Shown here piece by piece: positions 33,069 to 40,954 of a DNA stretch of 42,569 bases (positions within the stretch are counted from its first letter, which is position 1; each line of letters begins with the position of its first letter). The position numbers were made by a program, and so were the translations under genes. The stretch comes from Candidatus Zixiibacteriota bacterium (GTDB taxonomy: Bacteria > Zixibacteria > MSB-5A5 > UM-FILTER-46-8), in the NCBI GenBank assembly GCA_026983835.1, contig JALSTH010000090.1, positions 1 through 42,569 of the forward strand, in the 5' to 3' direction. The notes beneath the pieces were generated by a model. It searched no databases. It was not told the DNA's origin and worked only from the letters and a program-made list of their open reading frames with translations.

Positions 33069-34022
33069 TTACACCTTTTTTTCTACACGGCGGTTACGGA
33101 AATTAAACCAACTATCAAATAAACCTACTCCGGCAAGAACAACCAAAGAAAATAATTGGGCAAAAAATATCCCCAAATAAAATAGGAGCTTGAAGAATAT
33201 CGGTATCTTTGATCGACGGAAAAAATTTTCCACTACCGCCAAACCACTTATGAAATATATAATCCCGGTAAACGCAAGGACGTTCCAACCTATATAATCG
33301 CTCCCTCCGAGTTGGAGAACCGTAAAAAATAAACCCGTAATAAATAATCCTACGAGCCTGTAGTCAGGCCTCCAAGCGCTGAACGGCGGAAGGGTTGGAA
33401 CATCGTTATAACCATAACCGCTCTTCAATAATACCTTTCTCCCAACCCAATAACCTATAAGCACATTAAATAACTCGGATAAAAGCATTAGAGCGGGAAT
33501 AAGGCTGAAAACAGCCCGCCCATAACTTAACATAGATTGCTCTGCATTTCCCTTACCGGAGAAAAGTTGGGGGAAATCAGCAATAGTTCCCTTGATTGCG
33601 TTATTGAAATCCGCTTCATACTCCGCCTTATTGAGCAAAAAGAGTATGACTAAAACAAAAGCGGGTAGAAACGACCAAATTATTACTTTGCTCGGACTTT
33701 CACGCTTAAGCATCATTTTACTCAAGATCAATCCGGGTAGCGTTATCGGGATGACTAAAGCGAAAAGATTAGCGAAACCACCTATAATTAAAGCTATTCC
33801 CGTTGAAAGAAGAGCCATCCCACTTACCAAAGCCATTCCGTATTCGAAAGCGGCGACGGGATAAAAGGCCAACGCCGCTAATCCAAAAACATAGTTAGCT
33901 AAAGGTAAGCCGGACACCAAGGAATCCGCAATTATTACCGCAACGGCAAGCTGAGCAAACCTTTTTCGCTTTTCAATTACTGTTGATACGGTTGTGTTTT
34001 CAGACAGAAAAGATTGATTCAT
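33069..34022 (-). CDS. YybS/DUF2232-family membrane protein
   Basis: This 317-aa polytopic membrane protein has about eight hydrophobic helices, including FAQLAVAVIIADSLVSGLPLANYVFGLAALAFYPVAAF, GIALIIGGFANLFALVIPITLPGLIL and NVLAFTGIIYFISGLAVVENFFRRSKIP near the end. Length, topology and position between rpsR and rplI match the DUF2232 (YybS) family, which occupies the same slot in many Firmicutes and deltaproteobacteria. Its biochemical function is not established. Ten bases separate it from rpsR, so it is probably in the ribosomal operon. Confidence 0.82.
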   Translation of the reverse strand: MNQSFLSENTTVSTVIEKRKRFAQLAVAVIIADSLVSGLPLANYVFGLAALAFYPVAAFEYGMALVSGMALLSTGIALIIGGFANLFALVIPITLPGLILSKMMLKRESPSKVIIWSFLPAFVLVILFLLNKAEYEADFNNAIKGTIADFPQLFSGKGNAEQSMLSYGRAVFSLIPALMLLSELFNVLIGYWVGRKVLLKSGYGYNDVPTLPPFSAWRPDYRLVGLFITGLFFTVLQLGGSDYIGWNVLAFTGIIYFISGLAVVENFFRRSKIPIFFKLLFYLGIFFAQLFSLVVLAGVGLFDSWFNFRNRRVEKKV

Positions 34023-34032
34023 TTCTCGAACA

Positions 34033-34308
34033 TTAATCGAACACTTCGGCTGTATAAGGGACTAACCCCAATTGCCTTGCCCTTTTTATAGCACGGGTTA
34101 ATTCCCTTTGATGTTTAGCGCAATTCCCCGTAATCCTTCGCCCGATTATTTTTCCGCGATCATTGACAAACCGCCGAAGTAATCTCTCATCCTTATAGTC
34201 TATAAAGTCGATTTTGTTTTCGCAAAAACGACATATTTTTCTTCTTCGCACATCCATCCCAAACGGATGCCGTTTTTTATTCATTGGTTTTTTATAATAA
34301 GCTGCCAT
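34033..34308 (-). CDS. rpsR: 30S ribosomal protein S18, possible zinc-binding form
   Basis: At 91 aa, the core [65 protein letters not shown] is unmistakable S18. It keeps CRFC and NCAKH, a CxxC...CxxH set consistent with the zinc-binding (C+) version of S18. S18 forms a heterodimer with S6 on the platform of the 30S subunit. The ATG at 34308 follows GGAGAT. The gene lies 55 bases after rpsF without the ssb gene often found between them. Confidence 0.97.
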   Translation of the reverse strand: MAAYYKKPMNKKRHPFGMDVRRRKICRFCENKIDFIDYKDERLLRRFVNDRGKIIGRRITGNCAKHQRELTRAIKRARQLGLVPYTAEVFD

Positions 34309-34363
34309 TTATCTCCTTTCGGAATTTGCTTATCCAATTATCTAATAAAAGTTATATGCTCAC

Positions 34364-34870
34364 TTATTCCTTCGTTTCCTCTTCGGAAGGTTTGGTTTCG
34401 CTTTCGATAGTTTCTCCCGCTTCGTTATCCTGTGCGGAAGGGGGCGCCTCATCGGCAATTTCCTTTTCTTCAGTTATTGGCTCGGTATCAGCCGTAGCCT
34501 TAACTTCGCTGCCGTCTATTTCGGCTTCGGGGACGGATTCTTCGACCGAATCCTCCTTCTCGATGGTTTTCGCTTCTACGGCCTCGATTTGGGAAACAAC
34601 GGTCATAAAGCGGAGGATATTTTCATCCATCCTATAATGCCGCACCAGTTTATCCGGCGTGCTTCCCGACCCCAAAAAGCGGATATGGATATAGTAGCCT
34701 TGATGCCGCTTCTTGAGCTCATAGGCAAATCTCCTTACGCCCCACCTTTCAACATCGGCTATCTTGCCGCCGTTTTCCTTAATAATTTGATTTATTTTTT
34801 CGATTTCGGACTCGATTAACGATTCTTCCACTCCGGCATCGAGCACAATAGTGGTTTCGTACTGCTTCAA
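34364..34870 (-). CDS. rpsF: 30S ribosomal protein S6 with acidic C-terminal extension
   Basis: This protein is 168 aa, of which residues 1 to about 95 are the S6 domain: YETTIVLDAGVEESLIE, GGKIADVERWGVRRFAYELKKRHQGYYIHIRF, LVRHYRMDENILRFMTV. The remaining 70 residues are Glu/Ser/Thr/Ala-rich without aromatic residues (VEESVPEAEIDGSEVKATAD...EEETKE). Some bacteria carry short Glu tails on S6 that are modified by RimK, but this one is much longer. The start is TTG at 34870, behind a strong GGAGGTGAAAA. A hairpin lies just upstream. It pairs with S18 (34033-34308). Confidence 0.95.
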   Translation of the reverse strand: MKQYETTIVLDAGVEESLIESEIEKINQIIKENGGKIADVERWGVRRFAYELKKRHQGYYIHIRFLGSGSTPDKLVRHYRMDENILRFMTVVSQIEAVEAKTIEKEDSVEESVPEAEIDGSEVKATADTEPITEEKEIADEAPPSAQDNEAGETIESETKPSEEETKE

Positions 34871-34927
34871 TTTTCACCTCCTCTCGGACTTTTTCGGCTC
34901 GTATCTTTATATAATATAAGATACGAG
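34871..34927 (-). promoter_or_regulatory. Structured rpsF leader, candidate S6:S18 autoregulatory element
   Basis: A perfect 10-bp inverted repeat, CTCGTATCTT (34898-34907) and AAGATACGAG (34918-34927), has a 10-nt loop. On the transcript it is followed directly by GCCGAAAAAGUCCGAGAGGAGG and the TTG start of rpsF. No U-run follows on either strand, so it is not a simple terminator. Many rpsF operons carry an S6:S18-binding leader with a CCG element. The CCG triplets here are suggestive, but I have not matched the full consensus. Confidence 0.4.
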
Positions 34928-34959
34928 CAAGGAGCATTACTGCTTTTAATTAACTTATT

Positions 34960-35565
34960 TTAATTTTCGACAATCGACGGGAAAGTATAAGTCCCGTTGA
35001 CTGAATTTATATTTCCAATTAAAATCCTGAAAATTAACTCCACCGAATGAGTTATCACATTTTCCAATACCTCAAGCTCTTCCTTCGTAAAAGGGCTTAG
35101 AACATAATCCTCCAAAGCCATATACTTTGATGGAGCACCGATACCCACCCTGAATCGGGGAAAGTCGGCTGTCCGAAGGTAATCCATCACCGATTTTAAT
35201 CCCTTATGCCCGCCATCGGATCCCTTACTTCGGATTCGTATTTTACCTAACGGCAAATTTACATCATCGGCGATAACTAACATTTCAGTCGAGGAAAAGC
35301 CGAACCTTTCAACGGCGCCGGATACAGCTTTTCCGCTGTTGTTCATATAGGTTAAGGGTTTTATCAATCGGATATTTCTCCCGGCTAAATTAAACGATGC
35401 GGATTTATAACCCTTTGACATTCGCTTGAAATCCACTCTTTTTTGTCGGGCTAATCTGTCGATAATCATAAAACCGACATTATGCCTTGTTAGTTTATAT
35501 TCCTCTCCGGGATTACCCAAACCGACGATTGTCCTGATATTCGGATTTAAAAGAGCATTTCCCAT
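34960..35565 (-). CDS. pth: Peptidyl-tRNA hydrolase
   Basis: This enzyme releases tRNA from prematurely dropped peptidyl-tRNA. It has the catalytic and substrate-binding signatures TIVGLGNPGEEYKLTRHNVGFMIID (Asn and His), LIKPLTYMNNSGKAV (MNxSG), MLVIADDVNLPLGKIRIRSKGSDGGHKGLKSV (Asp and the GGHKG segment) and RFRVGIGAP. I place the start at ATG 35565 (201 aa). The alternative ATG at 35595 overlaps a well-formed -10 box, so it would lie upstream of the transcript. First gene of the run pth-rpsF-rpsR-yybS-rplI. Confidence 0.93.
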   Translation of the reverse strand: MGNALLNPNIRTIVGLGNPGEEYKLTRHNVGFMIIDRLARQKRVDFKRMSKGYKSASFNLAGRNIRLIKPLTYMNNSGKAVSGAVERFGFSSTEMLVIADDVNLPLGKIRIRSKGSDGGHKGLKSVMDYLRTADFPRFRVGIGAPSKYMALEDYVLSPFTKEELEVLENVITHSVELIFRILIGNINSVNGTYTFPSIVEN

Positions 35566-35593
35566 CAATAGCACCCATCGAACATATTCAGTC

Positions 35594-35621
35594 ATTATAT
35601 AAAATCCAATAATAAAGTCAA
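35594..35621 (-). promoter_or_regulatory. Strong sigma-70-type promoter of the pth-rpsF operon
   Basis: On the minus strand TTGACT (35621-35616; five of six) is followed after 16 bases by a perfect TATAAT (35599-35594). Transcription should begin near 35587. This leaves about 20 bases before the pth ATG at 35565 and excludes the ATG at 35593-35595, which shares bases with the -10 box. Confidence 0.75.
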
Positions 35622-35689
35622 GGATAAAATAGCTCAGGGACTGTATTCAAAAAAATATAATTTATAAAAATAAATTTATTTTTAAGTTA

Positions 35690-35721
35690 AAAAATCGGCA
35701 CAGAGACTCTACCTCTGTGCC
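35690..35721 (-). terminator. Rho-independent terminator after the PorV/FlgD gene
   Basis: A perfect 9-bp inverted repeat, GGCACAGAG (35697-35705) and CTCTGTGCC (35713-35721), has a 7-nt loop. On the minus strand it is followed by GATTTTTTAAC. It lies 56 bases beyond the stop at 35777 and ends the 40161-35777 operon just before the pth promoter. Confidence 0.9.
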
Positions 35722-35776
35722 TTATAATTCTTTTGGGATTAATCCCTTTTTATGCGCTTTGTTTTCTCGGGTAACC

Positions 35777-37264
35777 TTATCTCATTTTGAAATCCTGCCA
35801 CCTCGAACGCCAAAGTCTGCCGCTGTCATCCGATATTATTAAACTATAATAATATTTCCCTCCCTTGCATATCCGTCCTTCGTTATCCTTTCCATTCCAA
35901 ACGATAACGCTCGGTATTTTGCCGGTCCCCTCGATGATTTTTACGGCTTGCTTTTCAATATTGATTAGGGTCGTTGGTTTGGGCCTTTTCTTTTGTATAT
36001 AGATTTTCCAATAAAGGGGAGTAAAATTGATATATGGCTCGAACATAAGCATATAGTTTTTCTGGTAATCGGTGGATAGATCTTCTATGCGTGCTGATAA
36101 TTTAAGGCGCTCGAATTTTTGCTTCTCCGAAGTGGGCTCGTTGATGTTCTTTATATTATCTGGATTTCGGGTAGCATAAGGAGTCGCAGGTCGGATTATT
36201 CCGCGTTCCTCGAGAGAAGCATATTCCTTGTTGAGTTGATCTTCATTTGGCGGAGCGATATTGTTGTCAACTCTGAATATATCAGGTGCGTTTGACCCAA
36301 ATCCGAATACGGCGGCAATGCTGTGATTACCGGTGGCGGCGCTGTTTCTATCGTATGGGTATTCCTGAAAAGTATAATCGAATCTGCGGAAATTATCACC
36401 ATTACCCAAAAGAATCGAAAATCCGAATCCAAACTGTCTATATACTTCTCCTCTATCCTTGCCTAAAGTATATGAACCGCGCAACGCCCAGCTTAAAGGA
36501 TTTTTAACTCTGAACCATTGCTCGACGCCCAAAGATGTCAGACCATAAGTTGCCCTTATATCGTCTATCTCTTGCTGCTTGATGCCGAGGGCAAAAACAA
36601 ATGAGGTGGGTTCATTCGGGTTTCTTATCGAATAAGAGAATGCGGTCTGGATTATACGATCCAAGTATTCGGAACTACCGCCGTAAACGGGAGTAAGCTC
36701 ACTGTGGAGAAGATTCTGTGTTGAGAAACTCGCATTTATTACCTCGTTCACTCGATAAAGAATACCTAAATCTAAGTCGAAGGCTTTCCGTTTCCCGTAA
36801 TTGGACTCGAAAATATATTTTAAGTTGATACCTCCCGATAAATTCGGCTGGAATCTTTTGGCATAAGTAAATGCGATGTTATTAACTGTTCTTAGGAGCG
36901 TATTTGAAGCGAAAGAACCCGTTTGGTAAAGGTTAAGGGCTACCGTCCCGAAATTATTGTTGTGTTTGTAAATGCCGAATACCCCCGTATAGGGACTCTC
37001 GCCTTGTGGCATTCCAAAAGCGCTGACCCTATTAAAAATTGCGGAAACCTGATAGCCTTTTAAAAATCCCACCCCCGCCGGATTATAAAATACGCCCGTT
37101 GGTTCATCGGCAAAAGCGGCAAAACCGGGACCTAAAGACGCTCCCCGTGCCGATAATCCATAATTAATCTGAGAACGAACCGGTTTCGGATTAAATAGAA
37201 ACAGCATCATTAAAATAATAATCGGCAAACGGATTATTTTCCTGTTTAGTCGTATCCCGTACAT
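35777..37264 (-). CDS. PorV-like outer membrane protein with FlgD-like C-terminal domain
   Basis: This 495-aa protein has a signal peptide (LPIIILMMLFLFNPKPVRS). The PorV/UPF0164-type start follows (LSARGASLGPGFAAFADEPTGVFYNPAGVGFLKG), then barrel strands to about residue 325. A linker (about 335-390) leads to a C-terminal FlgD-Ig-like domain: IVWNGKDNEGRICKGGKYYYSLIISDDSGRLWRS. FlgD-Ig ends are common on FCB exported proteins, but joining one to a PorV-like barrel is less usual. The ATG at 37264 follows GGGGAGAG. Final gene before a strong terminator and 15 bases after the Wzi-like gene, so it probably works with that barrel. Confidence 0.8.
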   Translation of the reverse strand: MYGIRLNRKIIRLPIIILMMLFLFNPKPVRSQINYGLSARGASLGPGFAAFADEPTGVFYNPAGVGFLKGYQVSAIFNRVSAFGMPQGESPYTGVFGIYKHNNNFGTVALNLYQTGSFASNTLLRTVNNIAFTYAKRFQPNLSGGINLKYIFESNYGKRKAFDLDLGILYRVNEVINASFSTQNLLHSELTPVYGGSSEYLDRIIQTAFSYSIRNPNEPTSFVFALGIKQQEIDDIRATYGLTSLGVEQWFRVKNPLSWALRGSYTLGKDRGEVYRQFGFGFSILLGNGDNFRRFDYTFQEYPYDRNSAATGNHSIAAVFGFGSNAPDIFRVDNNIAPPNEDQLNKEYASLEERGIIRPATPYATRNPDNIKNINEPTSEKQKFERLKLSARIEDLSTDYQKNYMLMFEPYINFTPLYWKIYIQKKRPKPTTLINIEKQAVKIIEGTGKIPSVIVWNGKDNEGRICKGGKYYYSLIISDDSGRLWRSRWQDFKMR

Positions 37265-37279
37265 TTTTCTCTCCCCTGT

Positions 37280-38821
37280 CTAAAATAAAAAGTCGATGGA
37301 AAATTCCATTGATATATTATCGGAATAATTGTCATTGAGAATATGGTTTTTATTGGTTATCCTTTCGCGATATGCCGTTACTTTCGAGATAAAATGTTCA
37401 TTTTTGGCATATTCAATAATCAATTCGAATTTATTTGTCGTTTGCACGGTGCCAGTCGGAAATTTCTCCGTATAATTCGGTTCATCCATCCATGGCGTAT
37501 CCCAATCGTTTTCGATTCTTCCTTCCCCTTTCCTCTGTCGGCTGAACTCCCCCGTAAATTTTATCTTATCTTTCAGCCGTAATATAAGTTGAGCGGTAAA
37601 CAAATCCCCATCATTACCCAATGGATAGCCGATATAATACCCCCTGTTGATATATTTATTGCGGGGCAGAGGTTGATCGTATGTCCTGTTGGCTATCCGC
37701 ACATATTCCGCCCCTGCCTGTAAATATGGCATAAACGGCAACTCCGATCGGTTTATTCCAAAGAGCAACCCGTATTCCGTCGGCTCGTTATCTTCAAGAG
37801 TCTTTTTTTCGATTTGAAAATCATCGATCAAAATCTGTCCGTAGATTTCTGTCGCCGAAAATGGCAACCAACGGAAGTCGGCTTCTATTAATGTATTATC
37901 GTCTATTCCTTGATTGAGTTGAGAGCCATGTAGAAAGAACAACGGGAAGAAATAATATACTTCCGGATTTCGCCCCTCTCCGCCATAGATGACAACTTCC
38001 GAAATTCCGATAGTTAGTTTATATTTCGGTTCCCAAGTTAATCTATGCCCTGAAAGATAGCGCTCCTGATACGAGCCATCGACATTTTGATATGGATCGA
38101 GGATAAAAGTGAAAGCAGATAGTTTCAGGTTTCCCCTAAAATTATAATTGAAGCTAAACCCATCATAGGGCATCGATTTTCCGCTTAATATCAGGCTTCC
38201 GGTTAGATTGGGACCCCATTCCAACTTTCGTCTCCCTAAATAAACCGCTATTTTATTTTGTCTATATGAGCTATAAACCAAATCGCCATAACCGATAACC
38301 CCACCCCAAACCTTACCGCCGTACTTCTCGCCCGCTATCGATTTGCTCCCGATTGTATATCTGCTTTCAAGATAAAAATTCCCTATCGTATAGTCGATGT
38401 CGGGGTGGAATCTAAATCTTGTCGGAATCTTGCCGAAGCCCGAAAATGTTATCCCGCTATCGAACCGCAGATGAAAACCTTTCGGCCGAGCATCTAATCC
38501 CAAACGCCTCTTTATGTAATTATATTCCCACAAAGCCGAATATGGCAGGCTGTCGGGATTGATTTTTAATAGGTCATTCCTAACATCTTTGAAGTCAAAA
38601 GGACGATCGTAATAATCGACACCGCCGAAAAACCCATAATTTTGAAGATGCTCTATCGCTTGATAAATGCCGTCATAGGCGATCTCGTTAAGGGGGATGT
38701 CCCCCCTTAGGTTCAAGCTGTATGCGTAGGAATTATGGGATGCGAGGCAGGGTATAATTAAGCCCGATAAAAGTAAGGATATTATCAACATTGAGGGATT
38801 AATCGCTGATTTTATATGCAT
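37280..38821 (-). CDS. Capsule-assembly Wzi-family outer membrane protein
   Basis: This 513-aa protein has a signal peptide (MLIISLLLSGLIIPCLASHNSYAY). A small helical region follows (LNEIAYDGIYQAIEHLQNYGFF), then a large beta-barrel with segments such as KIAVYLGRRKLEWGPNLTGSLILSGKSMPYDGFSFNYNF, a pattern typical of the Wzi family where the GRR..WGP turn is conserved. Wzi anchors capsular polysaccharide on the outer surface. Here no capsule export genes lie nearby, so it may bind another glycan. It ends FSIDFLF, with terminal Phe. It lies nine bases after the roadblock-like gene. Confidence 0.85.
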   Translation of the reverse strand: MHIKSAINPSMLIISLLLSGLIIPCLASHNSYAYSLNLRGDIPLNEIAYDGIYQAIEHLQNYGFFGGVDYYDRPFDFKDVRNDLLKINPDSLPYSALWEYNYIKRRLGLDARPKGFHLRFDSGITFSGFGKIPTRFRFHPDIDYTIGNFYLESRYTIGSKSIAGEKYGGKVWGGVIGYGDLVYSSYRQNKIAVYLGRRKLEWGPNLTGSLILSGKSMPYDGFSFNYNFRGNLKLSAFTFILDPYQNVDGSYQERYLSGHRLTWEPKYKLTIGISEVVIYGGEGRNPEVYYFFPLFFLHGSQLNQGIDDNTLIEADFRWLPFSATEIYGQILIDDFQIEKKTLEDNEPTEYGLLFGINRSELPFMPYLQAGAEYVRIANRTYDQPLPRNKYINRGYYIGYPLGNDGDLFTAQLILRLKDKIKFTGEFSRQRKGEGRIENDWDTPWMDEPNYTEKFPTGTVQTTNKFELIIEYAKNEHFISKVTAYRERITNKNHILNDNYSDNISMEFSIDFLF

Positions 38822-38830
38822 AAAAATCCT

Positions 38831-39508
38831 TTATAGGAGGACCTCGGGAATTATTTCGCTTAAAGGGGGGAGCTTATTTTCTTCCCCGCTTAAATTGAAA
38901 CAGGATTTGTGGTAGGAACGAAGTAGTTCGTCGAATGCCCTATTGAGTTTTTCAATCTCCATCGTTAACGGGCTTTGGACAATTCCGCAGTTTCCGGATT
39001 TATCGATATAAAGCCCTGCGAGGAATTGGTATTCTCGGATAAGGCTATCCCTTGCCTTTTTGAATTCTCTGGAGGCTATATACCCGCTCAAATATTCCCT
39101 GATAACAGCGCTTAATTTATTCAATGTTTTGAGATAATAATCTTCCGTTGTTTCGATTTTGGAATTCGATGGCAATTCTGATAGTCCGGGATTTTCGTCT
39201 CTGTCCGATAAGTGGCAGATTAATTTTTCCAAACCGCCGTCGAGTGTGGAAATATCGACAGTCTTTTCGGCGATTGAAATTAAAGCGAACTGGTCATCCA
39301 TCAGGAGCTTGACAACCGATTCCGACAATTCGGCGGTAAGCATCATTTGTATTTCATTTTTATCCGCCATCGCTTTAAGTCTTTTCCCTAATTCTTTCAT
39401 TTCCGCATCGTCAAAACCGGAGCTTAAAACCTTGGTTTCTGTCCTATTAAGGAGGATAACTCCCCGTACCCCGCTAATTGCTTTTATCTGCTGTAAATCG
39501 TCCTGCAT
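38831..39508 (-). CDS. Roadblock/LC7-like protein with helical C-terminal domain
   Basis: The first 100 residues of this 225-aa protein follow the roadblock/LC7 course: LQQIKAISGVRGVILLNRTETKVLSSGF, then a helix (MKELGKRLKAMAD), then LLMDDQFALISIAEKTVDISTL. Residues 120-225 form a mostly helical domain (DYYLKTLNKLSAVIREYLSGYIASREFKKARDSL). Roadblock proteins usually regulate small GTPases such as MglA or act as scaffold dimers. No GTPase gene is in the window. The family assignment is by pattern only. It sits between a second roadblock-like gene and the Wzi-like barrel. Confidence 0.55.
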   Translation of the reverse strand: MQDDLQQIKAISGVRGVILLNRTETKVLSSGFDDAEMKELGKRLKAMADKNEIQMMLTAELSESVVKLLMDDQFALISIAEKTVDISTLDGGLEKLICHLSDRDENPGLSELPSNSKIETTEDYYLKTLNKLSAVIREYLSGYIASREFKKARDSLIREYQFLAGLYIDKSGNCGIVQSPLTMEIEKLNRAFDELLRSYHKSCFNLSGEENKLPPLSEIIPEVLL

Positions 39509-39531
39509 ATTTTCAATACCCGAGACTATTT

Positions 39532-40161
39532 TTATTTTGCTGTTTCATCAGAAATCTTATAAACAAGAATTATACCACTGAACTCAAATAGATTGTAATC
39601 ATCGTTAGGGGATTTAAGGGTCGCTCTCGTCAATTCTCCGCAACGGAAATCCGCCGATAAAAATCTCAGTAGCTTTATTATCTTTTGGAGATCGGTTATT
39701 TTCAGAGCGCTCGCATTTTCGTCGATATCCGATGCATCCGATTGATAAATCAGATCCCCATCTTTGGAGAAAGCAAATATCGGTTTGATATTCAGCATTT
39801 TTTCAGCTTTATAAAGGATACGGTTTAGCCCGTTTTCGGGGCTTGGAGTCGAGTCACCACAAAACTTATTGTTTTTTTTGTTTCCCGAATCCAATCTCTT
39901 TTGGATAAGCCCAATTGTCTCCCGATGTTGCTTGTTTAATAATTTTTCAGCTTCTATATATGCTTGGATGGAACCATATGGTTTGTCCCAATGGATGCTT
40001 TCTTTGTTAAGCACTTCTCCGTTAAGCATTACTGAAGTAACTATCTGAGGGGTGGGGTAGGTCAGAAACTCAGTTTGAATATGTATAATTCCCTGAGGTG
40101 TTTCAATGTATGATAATTTCCCACCGGGCGGGGATGAGATGGAACTACTTTTAGATTTCAT
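39532..40161 (-). CDS. Hypothetical protein with possible roadblock-like C-terminal domain
   Basis: The N-terminal 90 residues of this 209-aa protein are KLSYIETPQGIIHIQTEFLTY...VMLNGEVLNKESIHWDKP followed by a helix (AYIEAEKLLNKQHRETIGLIQKRL). This half is unfamiliar but reads as a folded beta-alpha domain. Residues 110-205 resemble the same roadblock course as the next gene (KMLNIKPIFAFSKDGDLIYQSD, LQKIIKLLRFLSADF, YNLFEFSGIILVYKIS). The similarity suggests a pair that may heterodimerise. No ribosome-binding site is evident at the ATG (40161), which follows TATATATAA, so translation may be leaderless or from a weak site. Upstream end of the operon ending at 35777. Confidence 0.5.
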   Translation of the reverse strand: MKSKSSSISSPPGGKLSYIETPQGIIHIQTEFLTYPTPQIVTSVMLNGEVLNKESIHWDKPYGSIQAYIEAEKLLNKQHRETIGLIQKRLDSGNKKNNKFCGDSTPSPENGLNRILYKAEKMLNIKPIFAFSKDGDLIYQSDASDIDENASALKITDLQKIIKLLRFLSADFRCGELTRATLKSPNDDYNLFEFSGIILVYKISDETAK

Positions 40162-40361
40162 TTATATATATAAAGTTGTTTTAGAATTGGACATATTATT
40201 ATTTAATTTATCGGAAATAATCGTTTTTTGCTTAATCTATTTTGGTCGATGGACGAAGGATAAGTTTAAGTGGTTGTGTATAAAAGTATTGCTGAAAATT
40301 ATCCCTGAGGGTTATCTTAAAAAATCTATGTGGCTTAAAAAGTGTATGCTCAAGATTGAAT

Positions 40362-40946
40362 ATGGTTTATTTGAAACAAGACGAAATTGAGAAAATCGAG
40401 AGAAAATACGGAATTCCCGAGCATCGGGAGACCACTTTTACTATGCCCGATTATGAATTTTCGATGGTTAAAGCTTCCCAAAGGTATGGCAGGTCCCACG
40501 ATATCACTCTTTTTATAAAGAAAGGGGATTATTTTATCTTTAATGCCAAGCATTGGTATCCCAAAGGAATGTCCAGAGCGCCATCGGGGGGAGTAAAACC
40601 CGGGGAGGGTATCGAAGATGGTTGTTTGCGTGAAGCATGGGAGGAAACCGGATGTGAGATTAGGCTGTTGAAGTATATCCTGAGAATCAAATGCCGTTTT
40701 ATTTGGGAGGATGAATATATCGATTGGACCTCCCATATTTTTTTAGCTGAGTATTTGCAGGGGGATTTAAAACCTGTTGACACAAGGGAAATAAGAGAGG
40801 TTTTTTTGATTCATCCTTCCGAGATACCGAAGATAAGGGAGATAATGGATACGGTCGATTCGGGGGGGATACATTATCGGGCTTATTTGACTGATGAGGT
40901 AATGAAGTTGTTGGGTTATTATAATATAAATAAAATTGACAAATAG
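40362..40946 (+). CDS. Nudix hydrolase
   Basis: This 194-aa protein has a canonical Nudix box at GGVKPGEGIEDGCLREAWEETGCE, where the REAWEE glutamates bind the catalytic metal. The surrounding beta-strands (HDITLFIKKGDYFIFNAKHWYPKGM before, CRFIWEDEYIDWTSHIFLAEYL after) fit the fold. The substrate (nucleotide sugar, dinucleotide polyphosphate or capped RNA) cannot be told. I chose the ATG at 40362; a TTG two codons earlier is possible. It is followed after eight bases by the alkyltransferase-like gene, a pairing that would fit nucleotide-pool sanitation and DNA alkylation sensing, but this is inference. Confidence 0.9.
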   Translation: MVYLKQDEIEKIERKYGIPEHRETTFTMPDYEFSMVKASQRYGRSHDITLFIKKGDYFIFNAKHWYPKGMSRAPSGGVKPGEGIEDGCLREAWEETGCEIRLLKYILRIKCRFIWEDEYIDWTSHIFLAEYLQGDLKPVDTREIREVFLIHPSEIPKIREIMDTVDSGGIHYRAYLTDEVMKLLGYYNINKIDK

Positions 40947-40954
40947 GAGGTCCT

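Noticed and set aside
40106-40390. 94-codon plus-strand frame with hydrophobic stretch in the divergent intergenic region
   Set aside because: It overlaps both the start of the roadblock-like gene and the Nudix start, lacks a ribosome site, and its hydrophobicity follows from AT-rich promoter DNA.
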